Positions 1-8,447 of a stretch of DNA of 42,343 nucleotides are shown piece after piece. The first letter of the stretch is position 1, and every line of letters starts with the position of its first letter. The stretch spans positions 1 to 42,343 of the forward strand of contig CAMDEF010000037.1 in the NCBI GenBank assembly GCA_945895265.1, written 5' to 3'. This stretch comes from Bordetella parapertussis (GTDB lineage: Bacteria; Pseudomonadota; Gammaproteobacteria; Burkholderiales; Burkholderiaceae_B). The position numbers and the translations under genes were made by a program. The notes under the pieces were generated by a model. It saw nothing but the letters and a program-made list of their open reading frames with translations. It was not told the DNA's origin and did not search any database.

Positions 1-1412
1 CCCAACGCTTTCACAAGTGCAATATTGGCTAAAAACTGATTGCCGTGCATCTGCCACTTGATGCGCTCTGCGGTCAGTTGGTTTTGTTGCAGCAAGGCAA
101 GTGTTTGAGCCGTATCAAGGCCTTCGCGATAACGCACTGCGCTGACCCTGAGCGCACGGTTTAAGTTCGTGACGGCCTCATCTTGTTTAAGGCGGGCGCG
201 CGAGAACTGCTGTATGCCGCTCATCGAATCTTGGGTTTCTTGAATCGCCACCAAAACCACTTGACGGTAGTTGGCCAGCGTTGCCGCATAACCCGCCTGA
301 GCAAAGCGATAATTCGCGCTCGTGCGCCCCGAGTCAAAGATCGTTTGCGTAGCCGTTATGCCAATCGACCAAAGCAGCGAGGGCAAACTGAGCAAAGAGG
401 CGATATTGGTTGAGTCGCCACCAATAAAGGCCGGTGCGACCAGCAAGGATGGAAAAAATGCAGCCTTCGCGACGCCGATTTGAGCATTTGCCGCGGCCAT
501 CGCCCGTTCTGCTGCAGAGACATCCGGCCGGCGCTCAAGCAGAGTTGAAGGCACGCTCACTGGAAACGCTGGTAAAGTTTGCGGTAAACGTCCAGCAGGT
601 AGTTTAAAACTAGAGGCCGGCGTCGCGGTGAGTGTCGCCAGTAGATTCTCTTGAAGGTTACGCAGATTATTGAGTAACTCAAGTTGCGCGCCGCTTGATT
701 GCACCAGCGCCTTTTGCTGAGACAGCTCAGTTTGGCCGGCGGCACCCAGGTCGTAGCGTTTTTGAATCAGCCCGAGTAGTTTTTCTTGCAATCCAACGAT
801 CATCGTCAGCACACGAATTTCTTCATCGTATTGCCGAAGCAAAATATAAGACGTCGCCACTTGCGCCGTTAAGAGCAGGCGCACGTTCTCAGTGTCGGCG
901 GCAGCTTGGTCGGCAGTATTACGTGAGGCTTCAACGTCGCGCCTGACCTTACCTAGCCAATCAATCTCGTAGGTCATCAACGCGACCGGCCTAAAGTCGT
1001 TTTGTACCGTTGAAACATTGACGCTATCGTAGGTCGAGGTAGGTCGGTTGGCCGAAGTTAAGGTGCGCGAACCAGTCCCTGTGACCGATACCGTTGGCAG
1101 CAAGGCAGCGCCGCGCGCTTGGCTTTGCGCGATGGCCTGATCCAAGCGCGCGAGCGAAGCCTGCAGGGTATTGTTGTTTTCAAGACAGCGCTCAATCAAT
1201 TGATTGAGAGTTTTGTCGTGAAAGTGAGTCCACCATTTGTCTTTGGGTTGCTGATCTGCGGGCTCGGCAATTTTCCATAAAGACGCGTTTGCACCCGGGA
1301 GCGTTTTCCAATTGGCCGGCATATCAAGTTCTGGGCGGACATAGTCAGGCCCAATCGGCGCGCAGCCCGCACAGGCTAAGGCAATCAAACAAAGAGAGAA
1401 CGAGCGTTTCAT
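1..1412 (-). CDS. RND efflux outer-membrane lipoprotein, NodT/TolC family (3' end cut by window edge)
   Basis: Reading the minus strand from an ATG at 1412 gives at least 470 codons without a stop, running off the left edge. The start MKRSFSLCLIALACAGC is a lipoprotein signal with a candidate lipobox Cys at residue 17, followed by the GPDYVRP segment typical of NodT-type outer-membrane factors. The body shows the two repeated coiled-coil halves of TolC-like proteins, with LERRPDV and AAFFPSL-type segments. In the family this trimer forms the outer-membrane duct of a tripartite pump. Its ATG overlaps the TGA of the adaptor gene by 4 bases (1409-1412), so it is the third gene of the permease-adaptor-duct operon. 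The C-terminal end lies outside the window. Confidence 0.93.
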   Translation of the reverse strand, partial: MKRSFSLCLIALACAGCAPIGPDYVRPELDMPANWKTLPGANASLWKIAEPADQQPKDKWWTHFHDKTLNQLIERCLENNNTLQASLARLDQAIAQSQARGAALLPTVSVTGTGSRTLTSANRPTSTYDSVNVSTVQNDFRPVALMTYEIDWLGKVRRDVEASRNTADQAAADTENVRLLLTAQVATSYILLRQYDEEIRVLTMIVGLQEKLLGLIQKRYDLGAAGQTELSQQKALVQSSGAQLELLNNLRNLQENLLATLTATPASSFKLPAGRLPQTLPAFPVSVPSTLLERRPDVSAAERAMAAANAQIGVAKAAFFPSLLVAPAFIGGDSTNIASLLSLPSLLWSIGITATQTIFDSGRTSANYRFAQAGYAATLANYRQVVLVAIQETQDSMSGIQQFSRARLKQDEAVTNLNRALRVSAVRYREGLDTAQTLALLQQNQLTAERIKWQMHGNQFLANIALVKAL

Positions 1413-2587
1413 GGGCGCTTAGGCGGGGTTTCGATTTTAACGACTTGGCCATCCGTAATCGAATCGAGTGGGTTCACGACGATGTCTTCATCAGCTGTCA
1501 GCCCAGAGCGAACCTCGACCTGCAAGCCATAATCGATGCCGAGTGAAACCTTTTTCTTTAAAATCTTATTGTCTTTGACGGTGGCGACAAACGGGCCACC
1601 CGCTCCAAAAATCAAGGCATTCGTCGGAATAATTAACTGGTTACCCATCGCGATATTCAACGTCGCTTCGATGTAGGCGCCAGGCATCAGTACACGCCCC
1701 TCGTTGGGGACTTCGATGTCAACTTGTAACGAGCGAGTCGCCGTATCAATTGCGCCTGCGGTGCGCGCAATACGCCCTTTGACTAGTTTGTCGGGTGCAC
1801 TATTTTGACGGATTAACACTTCGTCTCCGACCTTGATCTGCCCAACGCGATCTTGGGGTAGATACACATAGACGTGCAGTTTGTCGACATTGGCCATGGT
1901 AAACATTGATTGAGCCGTACCAACATTACCGGCATTCACCAAATCGCCCATGTTGACGTTGCGCCGGGTGACCGTGCCATCAAACGGGGCCACCACTGTG
2001 CCAAAACTTTGCAGATCGCGCAGGCGTTTTAAGACGGCTTCTGTTTGCCTAAAGAGTGCGGTTTTTTCATCGAGTTCTTGCTGCGAGACGGCGTCTTCAG
2101 CGCGTAGGCGCTTCCAGCGCTCGAAAGCCGTTTTAGCTAATTGAAAATTTGCGGTTGCTTCTTCAACCTGCTTATTGACTTCAGGGATATCTAAAATCGC
2201 GAGCGTTTCGCCTTTTTTTGCAGTGTCACCGATATCTTTTAGCCACTGTTTGACGTAGCCGTTGACGCGTGAGTAAATTTGCGCCTCATGAATGCCAAGC
2301 AAGGTGCCCGGTAGCACGAGCCGGGTGTGTGGGCCCGTCGCGGCGGGCGGTGCCGGTTTGGTGACCAGTACATGCATGATGGAGTTCTGCTCAGCCCGTT
2401 GGGCAAGAACGTCGCCGTAAGACCATCGGGTAAACAAAGTCTTGGCCAAGCCAAAGCCCAGCAGCAACAAGAGCACAAAGACAAATATTTTTGTCTTCTT
2501 CACGACTCTGGCGCGACTCAGGTCATGATCGGGTCCGTGTTGATGAAACTCAGGCAAGCCCTGATGTGCGTGGCGTTCTTCTGTCAT
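1409..2587 (-). CDS. RND efflux periplasmic adaptor (membrane fusion protein, HlyD/AcrA family)
   Basis: 392 aa. A short cytoplasmic N-terminus with five His in the first 21 residues precedes one membrane anchor (about residues 32-50). The periplasmic part shows a split lipoyl/barrel-sandwich domain (GTLLGIHEAQIYSRVNGYV, later FGTVVAPFDGTVTRRNVN), an alpha-hairpin of Ala/Glu/Lys/Arg-rich helices between them (about residues 130-190), then the beta-barrel and membrane-proximal domains. Adaptors of this family link the inner-membrane RND permease to the outer-membrane duct. The gene overlaps the permease stop by 4 bases (2584-2587) and the duct gene by 4 bases, so translation is probably coupled. 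The substrate cannot be read from sequence. Confidence 0.93.
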   Translation of the reverse strand: MTEERHAHQGLPEFHQHGPDHDLSRARVVKKTKIFVFVLLLLLGFGLAKTLFTRWSYGDVLAQRAEQNSIMHVLVTKPAPPAATGPHTRLVLPGTLLGIHEAQIYSRVNGYVKQWLKDIGDTAKKGETLAILDIPEVNKQVEEATANFQLAKTAFERWKRLRAEDAVSQQELDEKTALFRQTEAVLKRLRDLQSFGTVVAPFDGTVTRRNVNMGDLVNAGNVGTAQSMFTMANVDKLHVYVYLPQDRVGQIKVGDEVLIRQNSAPDKLVKGRIARTAGAIDTATRSLQVDIEVPNEGRVLMPGAYIEATLNIAMGNQLIIPTNALIFGAGGPFVATVKDNKILKKKVSLGIDYGLQVEVRSGLTADEDIVVNPLDSITDGQVVKIETPPKRP

Positions 2588-5500
2588 GTCAGCGCTCTTC
2601 GTTGGTCGTTGCGTAGCGCCAGCATTCGATGAAAGGACGCAAAAAGAACCGGCACAAAAAACAAGGTTGAAACGGTAGCGAATAGTAAGCCGCCGATCAC
2701 CGCGCGGCCTAAGGGTGCGTTCTGCTCTGAACCTTCGCCAATACCAATGGCAATCGGGACCATTCCAAGAATCATCGCTAAAGCCGTCATTAACACAGGC
2801 CGCAAACGTGTCGCGCCAGCCTCAAGTGCAGCGGATAAGGCGGGCAGGCCATCGGCCAAGCGCTGGCGGGCAAATGAGATCACCAGCACGCTGTTGGCCG
2901 TTGCGACCCCCATGGTCATAATGGCCCCCGTGAGCGCCGGTACGCTTAGATTGGTGGCGGTCAAGATCAGCATCCAGGCAATACCGGCCAGCGCAGCAAT
3001 CAGGGCGGCCACGACGATGAACGGATCTAACCAAGATTGAAAGTTCACCACAATCAGCAGGTAGACAAACACGATCGCCGCCAACAAACCGAGACCTAGG
3101 CCTGTGTAAGAATTTTTCATCGTCTCGACTTGACCGCGCATCACCATCCGGCTACCCCGCGGTAGGTCTGCTTGCGCCGCATCCATAATTTTTTGAATAT
3201 CGTTCGCGACGCCCGCTAGATCACGACCACGCACGTTGGCATAGATATCGATTGAGGGCTGGATGTTATAGCGCGTCAAAATCGCAAATTCTGCTGTGGG
3301 CGATTCGGTCACCAAGTTACCCAGCAACTGAGTGCTGCGCCCGCTCGCGGCATTGGTGGCCGCTAAAGCATTTGAGGCTGCAGCGTTTGAGGGGCCGACC
3401 GGTAGGCGCAAGAGGTCATCCAGTGACTCAATCTTTGACTGAGGGGCTTGCACCTGAATTGTGTAATTGATGTTGTTATTGGGATTGAGCCAGAAGGAAG
3501 GTGCGGTTTGGGCACTGCCTGAAAGCGGTAGCAGTACATTTTGGGCCAGATCCGCAGGGGTCAGGTTCAAGCTTTGCATTCGAGTGCGATCCATCTTAAG
3601 TGCAATTGCAGGCTTATCAAGACGCTGATGAATGTGCACGTCGGCTGCGCCCTTAACGCCGGCAATTTTAGTCACCAGCTTGCTGGCAAACTGTTGATTG
3701 GCGGCGATATTGGCCCCAACAATCTGCACATCAATGGCGGCGGGGATGCCAAAATTCAAAATCTGCGTCACGAGGTCAGCGGGTTGGTAGAAGAACTCAA
3801 CATCCGGAAAATTTTTGCGCAGTTCTGGTAAGAGGGCTTCCATATAGTATTCGCTTGGTCGGTGACCCGGCTTAAGCGTGATCATGATGTCGGCATCAAA
3901 GGCGCCGATCGTGCCCGAGCTACTGTAAGAAAGATTGATGCCGCTATTCGGCAGGCCGACGTTGTCTAAGATGCCCGCCAGATCCTTTTCTGGAATCACT
4001 TTGCGAATGACTGTTTGCACTTCGTCAGCAATGATAGCGGTCCGTTCAACGCGCGTGCCGCTCGGTGCGCGCAGGTGAAGCTTGATTTGACCGGTGTCGA
4101 CAAGCGGAAACAAATCTCGCCCGAGCAACGCAAAGATGCCGCACGACCCCAGACAAAAGAACAGAAAACTAAAGATGAACTGTTTGCGGTGGGTCAGTAA
4201 GTTGCTGAGTAAGAGCACATAGGCCGTACGAAATTTTTCGAAGCGATTGTTAAAACGAACATGCACGGCGTAGATGGCTCGATCAATACGACTCTGGTTC
4301 GTCATATTGCCCATCAACAGATACGCCATGGTCGGGACTAACGTGCGCGACAAAATATATGAGGCGAGCATCGCAAAGATCACAGCCTCAGCAAGCGGCA
4401 CAAAGAGGTATTTTGCGACACCGCCCAAAAAGAACATCGGTACAAACACAATACAAATACAGAGTGTCGAGACAAACGCTGGCACGGCGATTTCGCCTGC
4501 GCCTTCCATAATTGATTCGTACAGCCCTTTACCCATGTGCATGTGTCGCTCGATGTTCTCGAGCGTGACCGTGGCATCATCGACCAAAATTCCGACTGCA
4601 AGCGCCAAGCCACCAAGCGTCATAATATTGATCGTTTCACCAAGCAAATGCAGCACAATCAGCGACGTAAAAATCGAGAGCGGTATCGAAATCGCGATAA
4701 TCAGGGTGCTGCGCCAATTGCCCAAAAACAGCAGCAACATAAGTGCTGTCAGCGCGCCAGCGATGAGCGCCTCGTGCACGACGGCAGCAATCGCTTCTTT
4801 TACAAAAATCGACTGGTCGGCCAAGAGTTTGACTTCGATCCCATCTGGTAGCAAAGGTAATAACGAGGGTAGTTTTGCTTTTAACGCGTTGACAACATCA
4901 AGCGTTGAGGCCCCGCCATTTTTAAGTGCTGTGAGCAGCAAGCCACGCTGGCCGTCTTGCCGAACAATATTGATTTGCGGTGAAAACCCATCGCGCACGT
5001 GCGCAACTTCACGCAAAAAAGTGGTGGCGCCGCCGACGGTTCGCACCGGAATGTTATTGAGTTCGGCAATGCTTGGAGGAGACGAGTTCAGCGACACATT
5101 AAATTCAGTATCGCCAATTTTTGTCGTACCAGCGGGTAGCGTCAGGTTTTGCGTGGTGATGGCGTTGATGATGTCTGAAGAGGTCATCCCTTTAGCAAGC
5201 AAGGCTTGTGGGTCGATATCTACCGATACGGCGCGTACCTTACCGCCATACGGAAACGGCATGGCAATACCCGGAATCGTAATCAGTTGTGGTCGCAGAA
5301 TATTGATGGCTGCATCGAATAATTCTTTTTCAGCCATCACAGTACTAGACATACCGAGTTGAATCACAGGGACCGACGAGGCCGTATATTTAATGATGAG
5401 AGGGGGGGTGATGCCCGGCGGCATTTGTCGCAGAACAGATTGCGACACCGCAACCACCTGCGCGATCGCCGTTTGAATATTGGCCTTTGGTTGAAAAAAT

Positions 5501-5781
5501 ATTTTGATGATCGCGATACCGCCCAAGGACTGCGATTCGATATGCTCGATGTCACTGACAGTGGTCGTGAGTATTCTCTCGTGCGATTGGGTGATACGGT
5601 TACCCATTTGCTGGGCAGATAAGCCGTTGTAGTTCCAGATCACACTGATAACGGGGATGTTAATCTCAGGCAAGACGTCGACTGGGGTGCGCATCACGGC
5701 GAGTGGCGTAGTGATCAGGATGAGAAGCGCCATCACGATAAACGTGTAAGGTTTCTCTAGCGCGGTTCTAACTATCCACAT
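2584..5781 (-). CDS. RND efflux permease (AcrB-like superfamily, 1065 aa)
   Basis: The protein has the length and two-fold repeat of an RND pump: TM1 at about residues 12-32, a large periplasmic loop, TM2-6, TM7, a second loop and TM8-12. TM4 carries the proton-relay pair D401-D402 (GILVDDATV). In TM10 the motif reads GVATANSVLV, so A962 sits where AcrB has its relay Lys940, although the following Asn is kept. The start MWIVRTALEKPYTF matches a broad proteobacterial clade I recall under acriflavin-resistance names. It is the first gene of a three-gene operon, with a promoter and palindromic operator at 5846-5879. A Shine-Dalgarno sequence is weak (AGG directly before ATG). The substrate could be drugs, solvents or aromatic acids; sequence does not decide. 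Confidence 0.95.
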   Translation of the reverse strand: MWIVRTALEKPYTFIVMALLILITTPLAVMRTPVDVLPEINIPVISVIWNYNGLSAQQMGNRITQSHERILTTTVSDIEHIESQSLGGIAIIKIFFQPKANIQTAIAQVVAVSQSVLRQMPPGITPPLIIKYTASSVPVIQLGMSSTVMAEKELFDAAINILRPQLITIPGIAMPFPYGGKVRAVSVDIDPQALLAKGMTSSDIINAITTQNLTLPAGTTKIGDTEFNVSLNSSPPSIAELNNIPVRTVGGATTFLREVAHVRDGFSPQINIVRQDGQRGLLLTALKNGGASTLDVVNALKAKLPSLLPLLPDGIEVKLLADQSIFVKEAIAAVVHEALIAGALTALMLLLFLGNWRSTLIIAISIPLSIFTSLIVLHLLGETINIMTLGGLALAVGILVDDATVTLENIERHMHMGKGLYESIMEGAGEIAVPAFVSTLCICIVFVPMFFLGGVAKYLFVPLAEAVIFAMLASYILSRTLVPTMAYLLMGNMTNQSRIDRAIYAVHVRFNNRFEKFRTAYVLLLSNLLTHRKQFIFSFLFFCLGSCGIFALLGRDLFPLVDTGQIKLHLRAPSGTRVERTAIIADEVQTVIRKVIPEKDLAGILDNVGLPNSGINLSYSSSGTIGAFDADIMITLKPGHRPSEYYMEALLPELRKNFPDVEFFYQPADLVTQILNFGIPAAIDVQIVGANIAANQQFASKLVTKIAGVKGAADVHIHQRLDKPAIALKMDRTRMQSLNLTPADLAQNVLLPLSGSAQTAPSFWLNPNNNINYTIQVQAPQSKIESLDDLLRLPVGPSNAAASNALAATNAASGRSTQLLGNLVTESPTAEFAILTRYNIQPSIDIYANVRGRDLAGVANDIQKIMDAAQADLPRGSRMVMRGQVETMKNSYTGLGLGLLAAIVFVYLLIVVNFQSWLDPFIVVAALIAALAGIAWMLILTATNLSVPALTGAIMTMGVATANSVLVISFARQRLADGLPALSAALEAGATRLRPVLMTALAMILGMVPIAIGIGEGSEQNAPLGRAVIGGLLFATVSTLFFVPVLFASFHRMLALRNDQRRALT

Positions 5782-6115
5782 CCTGAACGACCCAAGCTAA
5801 GCTTTTTAAAGATAAGAATTCAGCAGGCAAGACGACTCTCGACCGAGTGGAAAATAGGTATTTTCCACTAGTCTGTAAAGTGTCGGAGTATAGAGGAAGC
5901 ACGCCCCAGCAGATAGTTGTATTTGTGGCCGCTACAGGGGCAAAGACGATTCAATGTGTTTCGGCCAAAACGGTGGTGTGTCACAGGCTTCACACTTGTT
6001 GGTGAGGCAGGCTAAAAGTAAAGCAATATTTAGCATATACGACTTAAGCCAAGGATTGCCTGTTAGACCAGGCCCCTGAGCCGATGCAGTCAAACTTGTG
6101 CCCCAGTGTGTGGGC
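5782..6115. other. Intergenic region between RND operon and CoA-ligase gene
   Basis: 334 bases without a convincing gene. The left part holds the promoter/operator at 5846-5879. A second -10-like TATACT lies at 5887-5892 on the minus strand. The right part (about 5900-6115) must contain the 3' end of the CoA-ligase transcript. A TGAGCC/GGCTCA pair can be drawn there, but with a long loop and no T-run, so no intrinsic terminator is called. Confidence 0.5.
5846..5879 (-). promoter_or_regulatory. Promoter with overlapping palindromic operator for the RND operon
   Basis: On the minus strand TTTACA (5874-5879), a 17-base spacer and TATTTT (5851-5856) form a good sigma70-type promoter pointing to the permease gene. 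An 11-bp inverted repeat with a 2-base centre (arms 5846-5856 and 5859-5869, AGTGGAAAATA and its complement) covers the -10 box and much of the spacer. This is where a TetR/MarR-type repressor would block polymerase. No regulator gene lies next to it, so the regulator would be encoded elsewhere. The leader from the predicted start site to the ATG is about 60 bases. Confidence 0.7.
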
Positions 6116-7552
6116 TCAGTCTCGTCGATCTAACAGACGCTTAACCTTCGAACTCTGCGAGGTCATGGTGTATTTGTCAAGATCGCCTTTTTTAACCGGC
6201 GTGATCTGAACTTTAAGACTCAGTACCTCTTTCATGCGCCGCTCAAGATCTTCGCGCAAGCTTACTAAGTCGGCGGTTGGATCAATGACTTCAACCCATA
6301 CATCCATGTGATCAGTGGCAGCCTCGCCAACCCGATCAACAAAGCAAAAGTACTCACCATTCAGACGCTTGTCTTCAAGGACTGCGGCGCCTACGGCTTC
6401 TGGAAACACATTGACCCCACGCAATTTCACCATGTTGTCGTTACGACCAAAAATACGCTTTAGCCGTCGCGAGGTATTGCCGCAGGGGCAGGCGGTCGTG
6501 TGAAAGGCTGAAATATCGTTGACATTAAAACGAATCTGCGGCGCGCCGTATTTATACAGCGTCGTGATGTAGGTGGTGCCTTTCTCGCCATCAGGCAAAA
6601 TTTTTCCGGTCTCTGGATCTGCCATTTCTAAAATAAAAGCATCCTCCATCACGTGCATACCAGTTTGGTGTTCGCATTCGGCTGCGAGCATGCCGCTTTC
6701 GTGCGTGCCATACATATCGAAGGCTTTGGCTCCCCATAAGTCTTCGAGCAGTTCGCGATTTTCCATCCCTAAGTGGGTACCTAGTAAACGAATCCCTAAA
6801 GACTTTGGATCGATCCCTAATTCGTCGCGCGCCACGATTGCCATATGTCGCAGGTATGCCGGAAATCCTAAAATGACTTTGATGCCCCAGGCTTTGATGA
6901 TCTCAATCTGGCGGCGGGTGGGCGTATTCGCGCCGCTCCCCGTCATGACGGGGACCGCGCCGGTGTAACGCCAGAGTGCTTCGCGCGGTGCCATACCGCC
7001 GTTGCCAAGGCCAAGCGACAGGGTCACTAGCACCATGTCGCCGGGCTTAATCCCGTGCATCGCCATGCGGCGGCCACCCAAAATCGCCATGGTCTCGCGG
7101 TCTTGGGGCGAGTACAGCATCGGGCGCGGCAAGCCAGTCGTACCACCACTGGTTTGCAACACCAAGGGCATATGCTTGCCGCTTTCAGGCGAAATCCCCA
7201 TGAAATCGCCAAAGGGCGGATTGCGCTCAATACTCTTGCGGATATCGTTGACGTCATAGACCGGAATCTTGGTTAAATCGTCAAGCGTACGAATATCGGT
7301 GGGCACTAAGCCGTGCTCAGTCCAGTGGCGCTTAAAGAACTCGATCTCCCAACCGCGTGCAACGGTTTTTAAAAATCGTTGCTCTTGCAGCGCACGCATT
7401 TCGTCACGCGATAACTTTGCTGTGGTGTGAAAGTAGGTCGGTGGCGGTGGATAGTCGCGCCACAGTTGTTCGAAATCAAGCGAGCGAAAATACCAAGGCA
7501 CAAAGTCTGGTGAGTCGGGCGAATTGGTGTTGTCTGAGTTGTTTGAGTTCAT
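6116..7552 (-). CDS. Phenylacetate-CoA-ligase-like AMP-forming ligase
   Basis: 478 aa of the ANL adenylate-forming superfamily, PaaK branch. The phosphate-binding loop reads TSGGTTGLPRP, the adenine-binding motif YGTHESG, and the hinge/C-domain region GRNDNMVKLRG. CPCG upstream of the hinge resembles the zinc-type Cys cluster seen in many PaaK homologues. PaaK enzymes activate aryl or other carboxylic acids to CoA thioesters with ATP. The protein is about 40 residues longer than typical PaaK because of an Asn/Asp/Ser/Pro-rich N-terminus and an extra segment. It lies 109 bases downstream of the SDR gene on the same strand and probably belongs to the same catabolic unit. The substrate is not PaaK-typical by context, as no paa genes are nearby. 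Confidence 0.88.
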   Translation of the reverse strand: MNSNNSDNTNSPDSPDFVPWYFRSLDFEQLWRDYPPPPTYFHTTAKLSRDEMRALQEQRFLKTVARGWEIEFFKRHWTEHGLVPTDIRTLDDLTKIPVYDVNDIRKSIERNPPFGDFMGISPESGKHMPLVLQTSGGTTGLPRPMLYSPQDRETMAILGGRRMAMHGIKPGDMVLVTLSLGLGNGGMAPREALWRYTGAVPVMTGSGANTPTRRQIEIIKAWGIKVILGFPAYLRHMAIVARDELGIDPKSLGIRLLGTHLGMENRELLEDLWGAKAFDMYGTHESGMLAAECEHQTGMHVMEDAFILEMADPETGKILPDGEKGTTYITTLYKYGAPQIRFNVNDISAFHTTACPCGNTSRRLKRIFGRNDNMVKLRGVNVFPEAVGAAVLEDKRLNGEYFCFVDRVGEAATDHMDVWVEVIDPTADLVSLREDLERRMKEVLSLKVQITPVKKGDLDKYTMTSQSSKVKRLLDRRD

Positions 7553-7661
7553 TTTTTTCTAATGTTTACAAAAATATTTTAAGTTCGGTGGCAGGTAGGG
7601 CTGGCTAGAGTAAGTGAATATTGCCGAAGGAAAGAGCTGCGGAATCAAGGCGGGTCTTTGT

Positions 7662-8447
7662 TCAGAGTAAGCTGCCAAGTCTGCCGCCATCAACGTGTTG
7701 CACGGTGCCAGTCATGTAGGCCCCCCACGGCGAACATAAAAAGGCAACCAGGCCTGCGATTTCGTTGGGCTCGCCCACTCTTCCCATGGGGATGAGTTTA
7801 GTGATTTGAGCCATCTGTTCTTGTTCAAGTTGGCCGGGCGTGCCGTTGCCAAACACGGTGGCCAATCGCCCCGTTGCGATGCGACCGGGGCAGATGGTGT
7901 TGATGGTGATGCCTTGATTGGCGAGTTCAAGCGAAAGAGTCTTTGCGTAACCCAAGACCCCGGCCCAAGTGGCGACGGATAGTCCGAAACGTGCGATGGG
8001 CTGAATCGCCGAAAGAGCGGTGATATTGACGATGCGACCCCAGCCTTGCTCACGCATTGAAGGCAGAGCGCCGCGGCACAGTCGAATCACGCTCATGAGA
8101 TTTTGCTCAATCGCCTTTTGCCAGGCAACATCATCAAAACTCTCAAGTTCGCCTAAGGGTGGTGCCCCATCGTTATTGATCAAAATATCGATCTGTTTAA
8201 ATTTGCCTAAGGCCTCGGAAATGATTCTTTCGCAATCAGCACCCTTGCGGATGTCAGCGGCAATGGCGAACGTGCTGGCTCCGGTTTCGGCTGTGATCCT
8301 TGCGCAGGCCTCGTTCAGCGGTTCTTCTTTGCGTGCCACCATGGCAACAGTAGCCCCCTCTGAGGCCAGCAGATGCGCGATGGCATAGCCGATCCCTTGG
8401 CTTGCGCCGCCGACTAAAGCCATTTTTCCGCTCAGTGATAAATCCAT
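7662..8447 (-). CDS. SDR-family oxidoreductase with non-canonical active site
   Basis: 261 aa with a Rossmann fold: GGASQGIG cofactor loop (residues 13-20), NNDG (91-94; usually NNAG), N116, S146 and CPGRI after beta-6. Aligning the segment after S146 with the usual YxxxK helix puts S157 at the Tyr position and W161 at the Lys position, so both proton-transfer residues are missing. I recall an SDR subgroup resembling 3-oxoacyl reductases with an imperfect tetrad, and this protein fits it. The ATG shares one base with the TAA of the upstream amidohydrolase gene (TAATG). Function could be a reductase with altered chemistry, a hydratase-like role or a binding protein. Confidence 0.9.
   Translation of the reverse strand: MDLSLSGKMALVGGASQGIGYAIAHLLASEGATVAMVARKEEPLNEACARITAETGASTFAIAADIRKGADCERIISEALGKFKQIDILINNDGAPPLGELESFDDVAWQKAIEQNLMSVIRLCRGALPSMREQGWGRIVNITALSAIQPIARFGLSVATWAGVLGYAKTLSLELANQGITINTICPGRIATGRLATVFGNGTPGQLEQEQMAQITKLIPMGRVGEPNEIAGLVAFLCSPWGAYMTGTVQHVDGGRLGSLL

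Noticed and set aside
4274..5362. 362-aa open frame on the plus strand inside the RND permease gene
   Set aside because: It is Ser/Thr/Ala-rich, has no recognisable domain and lies wholly antisense to a well-supported permease gene.
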